A stretch of 64,000 bases of DNA from Nodosilinea sp. FACHB-141 (GTDB lineage Bacteria; Cyanobacteriota; Cyanobacteriia; Phormidesmidales; Phormidesmidaceae), in assembly GCF_014696135.1 (NCBI RefSeq), contig NZ_JACJPP010000015.1:1-64000 (forward strand), written 5' to 3'. The position numbers were made by a program, and so were the translations under genes. The notes beneath the pieces were generated by a model, which did no database searches, had not been told where the DNA came from, and saw only the letters and a list, made by a program, of their open reading frames with translations. Shown here piece after piece: positions 51,084-60,521 of this stretch (position 1 is its first letter; each line of letters begins with the position of its first letter).

Positions 51084-51413
51084 TTACTCAACAGACTCCC
51101 ACAGCTCTTCGGGCATAGCGCGAGGCTTGCGTGAAATTAGATTGGGCTTAAACACTGGGGGGGCAGCGTCGTTGTGGAGGATTAAAAACCCCGTAGCCAT
51201 GAGGTTGTCTAGCATGGCCTGGATAGCGGCAGGCTCTGCCTGAGTATGGGCCATGATATCGGCCAGGGATGCACCTCGCTGGCGCAGAAGCCAATTCAAT
51301 AAAGTGCGCTCTGGCTCGGCTAAAGCCAGCAGGTCAGTCATAGTCTTCGGCCCAGCCGAACCGACGGGCCGGTGTTGGAAGTTGGGGGCCTCCCTCTCCG
51401 CGGGACTAGTCAT
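51084..51413 (-). CDS. Small winged-helix-like partner of the ParA-like ATPase
   Basis: The 109-residue protein has a polar N-terminus and then a helix-turn-helix-like core (about 30-78: LAEPERTLLNWLLRQRGASLADIMAHTQAEPAAIQAML...MATGFLI). A basic tail (FKPNLISRKPRAMP) follows. It starts five bases after the ParA-like gene and so is probably translated from the same mRNA. By analogy with ParA systems it may bind DNA or a cargo, but no ParB motif is visible. Confidence 0.7.
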   Translation of the reverse strand: MTSPAEREAPNFQHRPVGSAGPKTMTDLLALAEPERTLLNWLLRQRGASLADIMAHTQAEPAAIQAMLDNLMATGFLILHNDAAPPVFKPNLISRKPRAMPEELWESVE

Positions 51414-51418
51414 GGAGA

Positions 51419-52195
51419 CTACTCCGCCGCAATAAGTTGGCGGGCGACGGCATGCACCTCTTGGCTAAAGGCGTGGTCGGGATGGTGTAGCCAAAAAATG
51501 CCGCCGCTGGCCAACTGCAACATTTCATCGTTCTCGTAGAACAGTCCGCCCACCGGCACCCCGTACTGAGCCTGAACCTTAGAAATTAGGGTTTCGCGGG
51601 AGTAAATATCGGGGACTTTGTTGACCAGTAGGGTAATGTTGGGCACGTCGAGCTTTTGGGCCACTTCGAGGGTGACGGCAGTGCCCAAGAAGTCTTGGCG
51701 ATCGGGGCGCAAAATAATCACCATACGGTCAGAAATGGCGATGGAGAGCAGAGTTTCTTCGTTGAGGCCCGGGTGAGTATCGATGAACAGGTAGTCAAGG
51801 TCGAGCTGATTGATCAGGTCGTGGAAGCAATCGTTGAGCAACCCCACGTCGTAGCCCTCCCGCAAAATCTTGGCGATTTCGCCAGCCTTGAGGCTAGAGG
51901 GCATTAGGTAAACAGCACCGCTGATATCGGCAAGGGTACCGTCGGCCGTGGCCAGGGCCGTCACATCGTAGGCAGCATCTTTAGCGCTGCACTTATCCCA
52001 CAGGTAGTCATTGAGGGAATGGGTAAAGTCTTCGTCGTTAAGACCAAAGAGGACGTGAATACCAGGGGACTGAATATCGGTATCGACAATGGCGACGCGC
52101 TTGCCTTGGCTGGCTACTGCTGTAGCAATGTTAGCCGTCAGGTTCGATTTGCCTGTGCCTCCACGGAAGGAATGAATCGAAATAACCTGCGCCAT
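51419..52195 (-). CDS. ParA/MinD-family ATPase with a variant Walker A
   Basis: The 258-residue ATPase opens IHSFRGGTGKSNLTANIA. The deviant Walker A motif normally starts with a signature Lys (KGGxGKS), which is Arg here. Walker A' (VAIVDTDIQSPG) and the switch region LFIDTHPGLNEE are present. A MinD membrane-targeting amphipathic tail is not evident. Members position chromosomes, carboxysomes, septa or chemotaxis clusters. The small partner follows five bases downstream, and the cargo is not known. Confidence 0.88.
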   Translation of the reverse strand: MAQVISIHSFRGGTGKSNLTANIATAVASQGKRVAIVDTDIQSPGIHVLFGLNDEDFTHSLNDYLWDKCSAKDAAYDVTALATADGTLADISGAVYLMPSSLKAGEIAKILREGYDVGLLNDCFHDLINQLDLDYLFIDTHPGLNEETLLSIAISDRMVIILRPDRQDFLGTAVTLEVAQKLDVPNITLLVNKVPDIYSRETLISKVQAQYGVPVGGLFYENDEMLQLASGGIFWLHHPDHAFSQEVHAVARQLIAAE

Positions 52196-52315
52196 AGACG
52201 TCTGCCCCTTGCCGGATAAACAATCAAGACTTAGCTGTACTGCCCAGTTTGGGGCCGATAGAACTGGGCCTAGTATTGGAAGAATTGCTGCGAGACTAAC
52301 GCGCTGAAAGCAGCC

Positions 52316-52621
52316 CTACCTATTTTGGAAAAATTTCAGGCGCGAGGGAGACGCTTTAGATTGAGTTCTAAGGAGTAGAGGGGCCGGTGTACAAGCTGTT
52401 GGTTGATAGTCGGTGCAACAGAGGGCAGCCTCTGAACCAGCATCGAGGGGGCGCACAGGGCATTTGAGGTATGGGCTGTTGGTGTAGTACTGGCAGCGGA
52501 AGCAGGGGACTTGGTGCAAGCGCCGCAGCCGTTGCCTGCCATCGTCAACGGCAAGCAAAATCGCCAGTACAAAGACCAGCACCATAACCCAGATGCCGAG
52601 GGGCACTACGATCGCCAGCAA
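52316..52621 (-). CDS. Small cysteine-rich membrane protein
   Basis: The 101-residue protein begins with one transmembrane helix (about 2-25) followed by a cytoplasmic-type basic stretch (RQRLRRL). A cysteine cluster comes next: CFRC, then KCPV, LCC and a last Cys near TACTP. Four or more cysteines could bind a metal. No family name recognised. Confidence 0.7.
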   Translation of the reverse strand: MLAIVVPLGIWVMVLVFVLAILLAVDDGRQRLRRLHQVPCFRCQYYTNSPYLKCPVRPLDAGSEAALCCTDYQPTACTPAPLLLRTQSKASPSRLKFFQNR

Positions 52622-52667
52622 AACGTCGGCAGAAAGGATAGAACCTCGCTAAAAGCAGTGGCAGAGA

Positions 52668-53414
52668 TTAGGGAACTGTTCTCAGGCTCTGAGGTGCGAC
52701 TAGCAAGTTTTCCGTCGTTCCCCAAAAGCTCAAAATCTGGCTGGCTACGGGATGGGGATGCACAGCATGGAAAAAGTGGCGGCCTGGAAATGAAGCGATG
52801 CGATCGCTCCCCTTAAGCCAGGGCTGCCATCCCTGAATTTGGGTGGGGTCAACGATAGAATCTGCTTCGCCACCACAGACGAGCAGGGGCACCGCTACGC
52901 TGCCGGGGCAGAGGCTAGCCCGCTTTAGCAGCGAGTGGGGCGATACCGAGTGCAGCAAATCCTGCTCTAACAGATTGATCCAGCCACGTAACAAAGGCCG
53001 TGATTGGTGCCCAAATAGGCTAAAGACCATTTGGGTGAGTACCTGCCGCCGCTTGCAGGGTAATTGTTCGAGTTGAGCGTAGTAGTGGGCTTGCCAATCG
53101 ACCATGGGGTTAACGCCCACCGAAAGCAGCGTTAGCGACTTGACCCGATGGGGATTTTGGCGAGTATAGAGCAACCCTACCAGCCCGCCTAGGCCATGGC
53201 CCATCAGGTGCACCGGCCGGTTGTGACCTTTGAGGTAGTCGTGCAGTAGGGTGACAGCAATATCGAGGGAGCTGGGCTCATCGGGGGTTTGTCGGTAGGC
53301 CCAGTGGGCAACTTCAACATGGCGGGTTAGGCAGCCCAGCAGCTTTTGGTCAAATCGTTCAAAGCTGGGGCTGACGTTGAGCCACAGGGCATCGGGGCAG
53401 GTGGGTACAGTCAT
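52668..53414 (-). CDS. isiC: Alpha/beta-hydrolase-like protein in the isiC position
   Basis: The 248-residue protein has an alpha/beta-hydrolase fold: VHLMGHGLGGLVGLLY at the nucleophile elbow, LLVCGGEADSIVDP around the acid, and GRHFFHAVHPHPV around the His. The elbow reads GHGLGG instead of GxSxG, so the catalytic Ser is missing and an unusual or non-catalytic role is likely. It is the third gene on the minus strand after isiA and isiB, the place of isiC in the known isiABC operon; the gene symbol rests on position. The ATG at 53414 is preferred to a TTG at 53444. Confidence 0.8.
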   Translation of the reverse strand: MTVPTCPDALWLNVSPSFERFDQKLLGCLTRHVEVAHWAYRQTPDEPSSLDIAVTLLHDYLKGHNRPVHLMGHGLGGLVGLLYTRQNPHRVKSLTLLSVGVNPMVDWQAHYYAQLEQLPCKRRQVLTQMVFSLFGHQSRPLLRGWINLLEQDLLHSVSPHSLLKRASLCPGSVAVPLLVCGGEADSIVDPTQIQGWQPWLKGSDRIASFPGRHFFHAVHPHPVASQILSFWGTTENLLVAPQSLRTVP

Positions 53415-53510
53415 TGGATACACAATTTCTGAACAATGTTTCAAGCAGGCAGAGAGAGGAAATGCACCTTGGGATATGGGCCAGTGATGTTCTATAACCG
53501 AAAAGGCAGG

Positions 53511-54023
53511 CTAGACGCCAAAGGCTGACTTTAGTTGGGTGACCCAGGTTTTGATGCGATCGCCCGTCAGCTCAGCCTGGTTGTCTTCATCAATGGCCAA
53601 ACCCACGAACTTGCCATTTTGAACGGCCTTAGAATCGCTAAAGTCATGACCATCAGTCGGCCATTGGCCAACGGTAGTCGCCCCCAAAGCAGTGATTTTC
53701 TCAGCCAAAATGCCCATGGCATCTTGAAAGTTGTCGGCATAGCCCACCTGATCGCCAGCGCCAAAGTAAGCCACCTGCTTGCCGCTAAAATCGATCGCAT
53801 CGAGGTCTTCGTAGAAGCCTTCCCAATCCGACTGCAGTTCGCCAATATTCCAGGTGGGGCAGCCGATGATAATGCAGTCGTAGCCAGCAAAGTCGTCGGG
53901 GCTAGCGTCAGCAATGTCGTGCAGGGTAACTACGCTGTCGCCGCCAAACTCCGACTGAATCGCCTCTGCCAAGATTTCGGTATTGCCGGTCTGAGTGCTA
54001 AAGAAGAGACCAATCTTAGTCAT
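53511..54023 (-). CDS. isiB: Flavodoxin
   Basis: The 170-residue FMN protein replaces ferredoxin in photosynthetic electron transport under iron limitation. It has the phosphate-binding loop FFSTQTGNTE, the central CPTWNIGELQSDWEGF (isoalloxazine contact Trp) and VAYFGAGDQVGYADNF with the second aromatic contact. It is a long-chain flavodoxin. It lies after isiA with a 102-base gap that contains a GC hairpin, and before the isiC-like gene. Confidence 0.96.
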   Translation of the reverse strand: MTKIGLFFSTQTGNTEILAEAIQSEFGGDSVVTLHDIADASPDDFAGYDCIIIGCPTWNIGELQSDWEGFYEDLDAIDFSGKQVAYFGAGDQVGYADNFQDAMGILAEKITALGATTVGQWPTDGHDFSDSKAVQNGKFVGLAIDEDNQAELTGDRIKTWVTQLKSAFGV

Positions 54024-54063
54024 AGAAAGTATCGTCCTGATTTAACTTAAGTAGTGACATGAG

Positions 54064-54101
54064 AAAAGGGGGGCAGGATGTTGGAGCCCTGGGTGCCCCC
54101 C
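54064..54101 (-). terminator. Intercistronic hairpin between isiA and isiB
   Basis: On the minus strand, GGGGGGCA and TGCCCCCC (54094-54101 and 54068-54075) pair perfectly around an 18-base loop. TTTTCTC follows at 54061-54067, which gives the form of a partial Rho-independent terminator. It could make isiA-only transcripts more abundant than isiAB, as reported for this operon elsewhere. Confidence 0.65.
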
Positions 54102-54125
54102 AAGAGAGGAGAAGTTAACCCAACG

Positions 54126-55151
54126 CTACGGTTCGACGGTGCTCAGGGCCTTTTCTACCCGGCGAAAGTCGAACCCAATGGCGCGCAGAGCATGCCACAG
54201 ATGGCCCTGCAAGAAGAAGAACGCCAAAATAAAGTGGGCATTGGATAACCAGCAACGCGAGGTGTGGGCATTCAGCGGCAGCACCACAGTGTCAACGAAG
54301 TAGGGCATAATGCCAAGCTTGATGGCCAAGGGCGGGCCATAGAACTCCACCGGATAGGCTAGGGTGTTGACCGCGCAGAAGTAAGCCGCCACAAACCCTG
54401 CCAGGGCAATGCCGCCCAGAGAGTAGGACAAAATTGCCTCACCCGAAAACAGCAGCACCCGCTTGGCCCACTTCAGAGGCGGCACCAGAATGTGCCAAAC
54501 ACCCCCGGCAATTAGCAGCACGCCGACAAACAGGTGACCGCCCACCAGATCTTCGAGGTTGTTCAAGCTGGCGAAGTGGGTTTGGTAGCCATAGATCACC
54601 AGCGGGTCGAGGGTTGGCTGTACCAGCCGCACGGTCTGAGTCGTGGCGTCGTAGAGGCCGCCCCAGGTGGTGGCTTTAGCTACCAGCAGCAGCGCCCCGG
54701 CCCCTAAAAACAGCAGGTGGTGGCCCAAAATCATCCCCAGCTGAGCCGGATCATCCCACTCGAAGTGAAACTTGCGGGCCTGCCCCTTGGCTGCTTTTAA
54801 ATCTGCGGGGGCTTTGAAGGTGTGAAATAGTGCCCCGGCCCCCAACACAGCGGAAGAAATCAGGTGAACTGCCCCCACCACAAAGTAGGAATAGGTATCA
54901 ATAACTTGGCCACCGTCGCCAATGCCTAGACCTAGGGTAGCCAGGTGAGGCAGCAAAATGAGCCCCTGCTCACCCATGGGAATAGTTGGGTCAAACCAGG
55001 ACAGCTCAAATAGGGTGAAAGCTCCTACCCACAGAGCAATGAGCGCCACTTGCCCCACATGAGCAGCGATAAAAAATCCCGACAGGTCTGCAAAGCGGGC
55101 ATTGCCGGCCCACCAGTCATAGCTCACTTCGGAATTGCCATAGGTTTGCAT
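54126..55151 (-). CDS. isiA: Iron-stress chlorophyll-binding protein CP43' (IsiA)
   Basis: The 341-residue thylakoid protein is a six-helix chlorophyll a antenna that forms rings around photosystem I in iron stress. It is close to CP43: [61 protein letters not shown] and [13 protein letters not shown], ending [19 protein letters not shown]. The large lumenal loop of CP43 between the last two helices is missing, as expected of IsiA. The ATG at 55151 (MQTYGN) is the usual start with AAGGAG upstream; the open frame to 55247 is rejected. First gene of an isiA-isiB-isiC operon. Confidence 0.96.
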   Translation of the reverse strand: MQTYGNSEVSYDWWAGNARFADLSGFFIAAHVGQVALIALWVGAFTLFELSWFDPTIPMGEQGLILLPHLATLGLGIGDGGQVIDTYSYFVVGAVHLISSAVLGAGALFHTFKAPADLKAAKGQARKFHFEWDDPAQLGMILGHHLLFLGAGALLLVAKATTWGGLYDATTQTVRLVQPTLDPLVIYGYQTHFASLNNLEDLVGGHLFVGVLLIAGGVWHILVPPLKWAKRVLLFSGEAILSYSLGGIALAGFVAAYFCAVNTLAYPVEFYGPPLAIKLGIMPYFVDTVVLPLNAHTSRCWLSNAHFILAFFFLQGHLWHALRAIGFDFRRVEKALSTVEP

Positions 55152-55231
55152 AGCCAATGACTCCTTACTAAAGTCAAAATCAACACAGCGCTTATTGAGA
55201 AGAAAATTCAATAAGAAGATTTGACCACAGA

Positions 55232-55246
55232 TCGGAATCGTTCTCA
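55232..55246 (-). promoter_or_regulatory. Possible Fur box upstream of isiA
   Basis: On the minus strand TGAGAACGATTCCGA matches the 7-1-7 Fur consensus TGATAATnATTATCA at ten of fourteen positions. It lies about 81 bases before the isiA start, where a promoter would be. Fur is the known repressor of isiA, but this box is assigned by eye only. Confidence 0.35.
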
Positions 55247-55371
55247 ATAGTAAATGATTAAGTTTTGTTGCACCTGCTAAGCGAGTAGGTTTTGAAACCT
55301 GGCGTAAGGAGCGGTGCAGGAATATTGCCGTCGCTATTCAGGCCCGCAAGCAGGTTGTAGTAACCTGAGGG

Positions 55372-55406
55372 CCAATCTTGTTGATTGCTGGTATCAACAA
55401 GATTGG
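55372..55406. repeat. Perfect 14-bp inverted repeat
   Basis: CCAATCTTGTTGAT and ATCAACAAGATTGG pair perfectly around seven bases. It lies between the isiA upstream region and the end of the gene at 55483. No T-run follows. It could be a 3' hairpin of the upstream gene or a protein-binding site. Confidence 0.7.
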
Positions 55407-55482
55407 CTAAAGCGATCGCCCCCACCCTGTTCACAAAGAACAAGATGAGGCGATCGCCCCCTTCTCTCACTATCGAAACTAG

Positions 55483-56259
55483 CTATTGAGAAAAGTCGTA
55501 TTCTCGGATTTCCAAGCGGCAGCCGTCCTGAAGGTTGAGGGCTCGCTTGATGGGGTTGATGTCTCTAAATCCTTCAGCCCCCTGCTGCTTAAGGCTAGTT
55601 TCAAATCGGTCGGCAAACTCCGAAACACAGGGGTTGCGGCTGGCACCTAGGCGCTCTAGATGGATCAGGGTCGTGTCCATATCCCAGACTTCTACGGAGC
55701 TGTGCAGCTGTTCCCACAGGCGATTTTCTTGGCTGTTAGTGGCCGTCTTGAGCTGGTGGCGATCCAAAATGCGATAGGCCAGCCAAAAGCTTGCGCTCAA
55801 AATTGCCGCCATACCTATAGAAATTAAGCAGCCAGCTAGGGGGTTGCGCCGAGTCAATCGCCCTGAGGTTTGGGGCAGCGGCTCAGCGTTGAGCTGCCTG
55901 TAGTAATCCACAAACTGAGGCATCTGATCGAGAAACCAAATCTCAATGCCCTTGGGCTGAATTTGCTCAGCAATGGCCTGGGCAGACTCCCAATCAGCCT
56001 CGGGGGTGAGTCCAGCAATCACCGATCGCTGGTCCGGGAAGTGCGGCTGGTGGATCTGAATTTTGTCGACTGTTGCCCACAGGTCAGGTGGTGTGAGTGT
56101 GGGGGGGCAATAGATAGCGTAGGCCGGCGTGAGCAGGTCTACGACCCCCTCCTCGGGGCAGGGTACCTGGCGATGAACGCTGTGGCCATAGTCTTCTAGC
56201 CAGCGCCCTAGCGCCGTTCGAAGGTCTTCTGCATTGGCAAGTTCTATGGCAACGGTCAC
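55483..56259 (-). CDS. Hypothetical protein with one membrane segment
   Basis: The 258-residue protein has an N-terminal soluble domain (about 1-135). One transmembrane helix follows (about 143-165: LAGCLISIGMAAILSASFWLA), then a C-terminal soluble domain (about 170-258) with helices and DGCRLEIREYDFSQ at the end. No recognised family. No signal peptide. It is alone on the minus strand, upstream of isiA and divergent from clpC. Confidence 0.82.
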   Translation of the reverse strand: MTVAIELANAEDLRTALGRWLEDYGHSVHRQVPCPEEGVVDLLTPAYAIYCPPTLTPPDLWATVDKIQIHQPHFPDQRSVIAGLTPEADWESAQAIAEQIQPKGIEIWFLDQMPQFVDYYRQLNAEPLPQTSGRLTRRNPLAGCLISIGMAAILSASFWLAYRILDRHQLKTATNSQENRLWEQLHSSVEVWDMDTTLIHLERLGASRNPCVSEFADRFETSLKQQGAEGFRDINPIKRALNLQDGCRLEIREYDFSQ

Positions 56260-56762
56260 GGTCAGTTCAGGGAAGTATAGTTCTTATGTACCAATATTAA
56301 AGCGAGATCTGACATTGGGATCAAAATCGCTAGAACACTTAGCAGCTAACAAGTTCGGCCTGCAATAGCTCTGTAATGATAGAGCGGTTCCTTTAAAGCG
56401 GTGCCGTTATTTTGCTGGTTGACCCCAGCAATTTGCCGAACCAGTCCCTAGGCTATAAGATAAGGTTAAGTAATGTAAATAATCTCTAAGGAAAAACTAT
56501 TGCCTGTGATTTTTGATGCTGATAGTTCATCTCGCCCTTGAGGTCGAGCTGGCGGACAAATGCTAAACCCGACCCGTTTCCTACGGTTCTCCTCACTGCG
56601 GAGTATGCGTGCATCTACGTAAAGTATTAATAACTCAGTAGGCCCATATATTCATGCTTTGGGGGTCCATGGCCCCAACATCGCTACAGTCGCAGCCCGT
56701 TCTTGCTCAGTCAATTTCGGCCCTCTGTCACTCCTCACGCCATTGGTACTGATTTAACTGCC
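56260..56762. other. Divergent intergenic region before clpC
   Basis: About 500 bases that should contain promoters for clpC and for the one-TM protein. Reading frames here, including the open frame from 56703, do not look like protein. No RNA gene or strong hairpin recognised. Confidence 0.5.
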
Positions 56763-59240
56763 ATGTTTGAACATTTCACTAATACCGCGATCGCCGTCAT
56801 CATGAAGGCCCAGGAAGAGGCCCGTCGGCTGCGCCACAACTTTGTCGGTACCGAGCAACTGCTGCTGGGCCTGATCAAGGAAGAATCGACTCTATCAGCT
56901 AAAGTGCTGGGCGAGTTTGGCGTCAACATCAACGATGCCCGCGCCGAAGTCGAGGCCATCATTGGCCGCGGCAGCGGCAGCGTACCGCCCGAGATTCCCT
57001 TCACGCCTAAGGTTAAGCAGGTGTTTGAGCAGGCCTTCCAAGAGGCCCGCAAAATGGACTCACCCTACATTGAGCCTGAGCACCTGCTGCTCAGCCTTTG
57101 CCAAAATACCGAGAGCGTAGCCTATCGAGTGCTCACCAACCTTGGGGTTGACCCGGCCAAGGTGCGCACCCGCATCATTCAAGATATTGGCGAAGTAGCT
57201 GCTGCGCCTGCTGGCAGCCGTCGTGAGAGCGATCGCGACAGCTCCCGCAAGACTGGCAAAATTCTGGCCGAGTTTGGCCATGATCTAACGGCTCTAGCCG
57301 CCGCTGGCAAGATTGACCCCGTGGTGGGTCGCGCCAAAGAAATCGAGCGCGTTGTGCAAATCCTGGGTCGTCGCACCAAAAACAACCCAATTCTAGTGGG
57401 TGAGCCAGGGGTGGGCAAAACGGCGATCGCCGAGGGCCTGGCCCAACGTATCGTCAACCAAGATGTGCCCGAGGCCCTGATCACTAAGCGCGTCATTAGC
57501 CTCGACATGGGTTCTTTGGTGTCGGGTACTCGCTTTCGGGGCGATTTTGAAGAGCGCCTCACCCAGCTCGTGCAAGAGGTGCGCGAAGACCCCGATGTGG
57601 TGCTGGTGATTGACGAAATTCACACCCTGATTGGGGCTGGTTCCCTCGAAGGCGGGCTCGATGCCGCCAACATGCTCAAGCCGGCTCTGGCGCGGGGCGA
57701 GATGCAGTGCATCGGAGCCACAACCATCGATGAGTTCCGCAAACATATTGAGCGCGACGCCGCTCTAGAGCGCCGCTTTCAGCCCGTCACCGTCAGCCCG
57801 CCCTCGTTGAGCGAGACCATTGAGATTCTTCAGGGGGTGCGCAGCCGCTACGAGCAGTTCCACCAAGTGAACTTTACTGACGCAGCGTTAGAGGCCGCTG
57901 CCAAGTTGTCGGATCGCTACATCAGCGATCGCCACCTGCCCGACAAAGCCATCGACCTGCTCGATGAGGCGGGTTCCCAAGTGAAGCTGCGGTTCATGCC
58001 TAAGTATCCCTCTAAGGAACTTAAGCAGCAGCTGCGCCAGGTCAACAAAGAGCTGGATGAAGCCATTCAGCTGCAAGAATTCCCCAAGGCTAAAACCCTG
58101 CGGGAGCAGCGGCAGGCGCTGATTCAGCAGCTTCAGGCCGACATTCCCGAGTATGGTGAAGCGGTGGCTGACAGCGTGCCAGCCCTGCCCAATGTCGATG
58201 AAGACAACATCGCCGACATCGTTGCTGCCTGGACGGGCATTCCGGTGAACCGGATGACCGAAACCGAGGCCGTGCGCCTGTTGCACCTCGAAGACGTGCT
58301 CCACGAGCGGGTGATTGGTCAGAACGAAGCTGTGGTCGTGGCCGCTAAAGCGATTCGTCGGGCGCGCTCGGGCTTGGCCAGCGGCGATCGCCCCATTGCC
58401 AGCCTCGTATTTTCTGGCCCCACCGGGGTTGGCAAGACCGAGCTATCTAAGGCTCTGGCTGTGGCCCTGTTTGGCTCCGAGGAGGCAATGATTCGCCTTG
58501 ACATGTCGGAGTTTATGGAGAGCCACACAGTATCAAAGCTGATTGGTTCACCTCCGGGCTTTGTGGGCTATGACGAGGGCGGTCAGCTGACCGAGGCGGT
58601 GCGTCGCCAGCCCTACAGCGTCATTTTGATGGATGAGATCGAGAAGGCTCACCCCGAGGTCTTCAACGTACTCTTGCAGGTGCTCGACGACGGCCGCTTG
58701 ACCGATGCCAAGGGGCGGGTGGTGAGCTTTAAGAACACCCTGATCATCATGACCTCAAACATTGGCTCGCAGGTGATTGAGAAGGGCGGTGCTGGTCTCG
58801 GCTTTGACTTTGCCACTACCGATGCGGCTACCAGCCAGTACAACAACATCCGCAACCTGGTCAATGAGGAGATGAAGCAGTACTTCCGTCCGGAAATGCT
58901 GAACCGAATCGATGAAATCATCGTCTTCCGTCAGCTCACCCGTGACGAGGTCAACCAGATCGCCGATCTGATGCTCGAGCAAGTCAACAAGCGCATCGCC
59001 GATCGCCAGATGACAGTTACCCTGTCCGACGCCTTCCGCACCAGGCTGGCAGGCGAGGGCTACGACCAGCGCTATGGAGCTCGCCCCATGCGTCGGGCGA
59101 TCGCTCGCTTGGTAGAAGACACCCTGGCTGAGGCCATTCTGTCTGGCGCTTTGGAGGAGGGCGATCGCGCCTGCCTCGACATTGACGAGGCTGGTAACCC
59201 CGTTGTTACCCCCCAGCGCGAGCCGGCTCTGGTAGGATAA
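56763..59240 (+). CDS. clpC: ATP-dependent Clp protease ATP-binding subunit ClpC
   Basis: The 825-residue Hsp100 chaperone unfolds substrates for ClpP/ClpR. The N-terminal repeat domain starts [20 protein letters not shown]. The first AAA+ module has Walker A GEPGVGKT and Walker [15 protein letters not shown]; a UVR-containing middle region follows ([15 protein letters not shown]). The second AAA+ module has [14 protein letters not shown] and [12 protein letters not shown]. Full length. The ATG at 56763 is the family start; the longer frame from 56703 is rejected. The SLH-domain gene follows after 30 bases. Confidence 0.97.
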   Translation: MFEHFTNTAIAVIMKAQEEARRLRHNFVGTEQLLLGLIKEESTLSAKVLGEFGVNINDARAEVEAIIGRGSGSVPPEIPFTPKVKQVFEQAFQEARKMDSPYIEPEHLLLSLCQNTESVAYRVLTNLGVDPAKVRTRIIQDIGEVAAAPAGSRRESDRDSSRKTGKILAEFGHDLTALAAAGKIDPVVGRAKEIERVVQILGRRTKNNPILVGEPGVGKTAIAEGLAQRIVNQDVPEALITKRVISLDMGSLVSGTRFRGDFEERLTQLVQEVREDPDVVLVIDEIHTLIGAGSLEGGLDAANMLKPALARGEMQCIGATTIDEFRKHIERDAALERRFQPVTVSPPSLSETIEILQGVRSRYEQFHQVNFTDAALEAAAKLSDRYISDRHLPDKAIDLLDEAGSQVKLRFMPKYPSKELKQQLRQVNKELDEAIQLQEFPKAKTLREQRQALIQQLQADIPEYGEAVADSVPALPNVDEDNIADIVAAWTGIPVNRMTETEAVRLLHLEDVLHERVIGQNEAVVVAAKAIRRARSGLASGDRPIASLVFSGPTGVGKTELSKALAVALFGSEEAMIRLDMSEFMESHTVSKLIGSPPGFVGYDEGGQLTEAVRRQPYSVILMDEIEKAHPEVFNVLLQVLDDGRLTDAKGRVVSFKNTLIIMTSNIGSQVIEKGGAGLGFDFATTDAATSQYNNIRNLVNEEMKQYFRPEMLNRIDEIIVFRQLTRDEVNQIADLMLEQVNKRIADRQMTVTLSDAFRTRLAGEGYDQRYGARPMRRAIARLVEDTLAEAILSGALEEGDRACLDIDEAGNPVVTPQREPALVG

Positions 59241-59270
59241 CCCTGGACGTTGCTGCCAGCCTGCCAAACC

Positions 59271-60308
59271 ATGGTGAATCTCCCCCCCGACCCGCCCAAC
59301 CCGTCTGACGCTAGTCGCCGCGTTGGCGATACTGCTCCCCGAACGCGTCGCACCCTTGAGCCTGACGAGCTGTTGGCAGTAGTGCTGGCCTTCTTGGGTA
59401 TAGGCTCCATCCTGTGGTGGGGCCTAACCCGCAGCCAGGGGCCACTGGCCGACCCGGATCTGTTGTCGCGCCGTGTCGAGGAGCCGTCTTCCCTTGCCCA
59501 GCCAGAAATGGAGGGGGCGGAGGAAGATTTTGAACCGCGTACCTTTGAACGGGGCGATCGCCCTCAACAGGATCCTGTCGCTGGGGGACCAAGGTTTGGC
59601 CCTGAAGAGCAGCGCTCTTCGGTGGTGACCAGGGAATCACCATCGGGTGTTGTGCTTCCAGTTAATCCTAATGAGACGCTGAGCGACCCCTCAACCGGGG
59701 TTGTCGACTCCACTCAACCCCTTGATATTTCTGACGTGCCGCCTACCTACTGGGCCTACCCCTTCATCAAGCCCATGTTTGATGGTGGATATCTGCCCAA
59801 TTTTCCTGAGAGCAGCTTTCAGCCAGATCAACCCCTGACTCGGGCTGAGCTAGCGGCTCTTCTCAATGAGGCCTTTGGCGATGTCCCCCGGGAGGGTTCG
59901 GTGCGCGCCTTTGTCGACGTGCCCAGCAATTACTGGGCCGCTCCAGCGATTGACAGCGTCGTCTCCCAAGGCTTTATGAACGGCTACCCCGAAGGTGACT
60001 TTCGCCCCGACCAGGCGGTACCCCGCTATGAGGTGCTAGTCTCCCTCGCCTCGGGTCTGGGGCTAACCGACTCGTCCGCCCCAGACCAAACGCTGCAAGC
60101 TTTTGTTGACCTCAGTCCGTTGCCCCCCTGGGCCCGCCCCAAGGTGGCTGCCGCCGCGGAAAACGCCCTGGTGGTGAATCACCCCAATCGCGACCAGCTC
60201 AAGCCAGCCCAGGCCGCTACCCGTGCCGAGGTTGTCGCAATGATTCACCAGGCTCTGGTGCAGCAGGGTAAGCTACCGGCGGTAGAGTCGGAGTATGCCG
60301 TGCCCTAG
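59271..60308 (+). CDS. SLH-domain protein with one membrane helix
   Basis: The 345-residue protein has a polar, Pro-rich N-terminus, then one transmembrane helix (about 36-53: LLAVVLAFLGIGSILWWGL) and a long acidic/polar linker. Three S-layer-homology domains follow: PPTYWAYPFIKPMFDGGYLP (about 160-210), FVDVPSNYWAAPAIDSVVSQ (about 222-272) and a divergent third near 285-335. SLH domains bind peptidoglycan-linked glycans, so it probably tethers the inner membrane to the wall. The ATG at 59271 is chosen; a 59250 start is possible. Confidence 0.88.
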   Translation: MVNLPPDPPNPSDASRRVGDTAPRTRRTLEPDELLAVVLAFLGIGSILWWGLTRSQGPLADPDLLSRRVEEPSSLAQPEMEGAEEDFEPRTFERGDRPQQDPVAGGPRFGPEEQRSSVVTRESPSGVVLPVNPNETLSDPSTGVVDSTQPLDISDVPPTYWAYPFIKPMFDGGYLPNFPESSFQPDQPLTRAELAALLNEAFGDVPREGSVRAFVDVPSNYWAAPAIDSVVSQGFMNGYPEGDFRPDQAVPRYEVLVSLASGLGLTDSSAPDQTLQAFVDLSPLPPWARPKVAAAAENALVVNHPNRDQLKPAQAATRAEVVAMIHQALVQQGKLPAVESEYAVP

Positions 60309-60521
60309 GGAAACCGTGAGGGATGAGAAAGATGAGGGGGTGAGGAGAACAAATACGTTTTCTCCTTATCTCTCCACATCCTTATCTTCTCCACGATTCC
60401 TTCATTCTCTGTTCTGCCCAGCACAATTTCCTATGCCTTGATCCCACCGTCTGATAGACTGGGAAATCGAGATGGGGAACGCGAAACCCACTAAATATAG
60501 GCAGTTTGGAGGATTGATCCC

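Noticed and set aside
55152..55247. N-terminal extension of IsiA (32 residues)
   Set aside because: IsiA proteins begin MQTYGN. The ribosome site AAGGAG lies before 55151, and the extension covers the promoter.
55258..55470. 70-codon frame between isiA and the next gene
   Set aside because: It contains the perfect inverted repeat and HIP1 sites, has no family likeness, and occupies the isiA promoter region.
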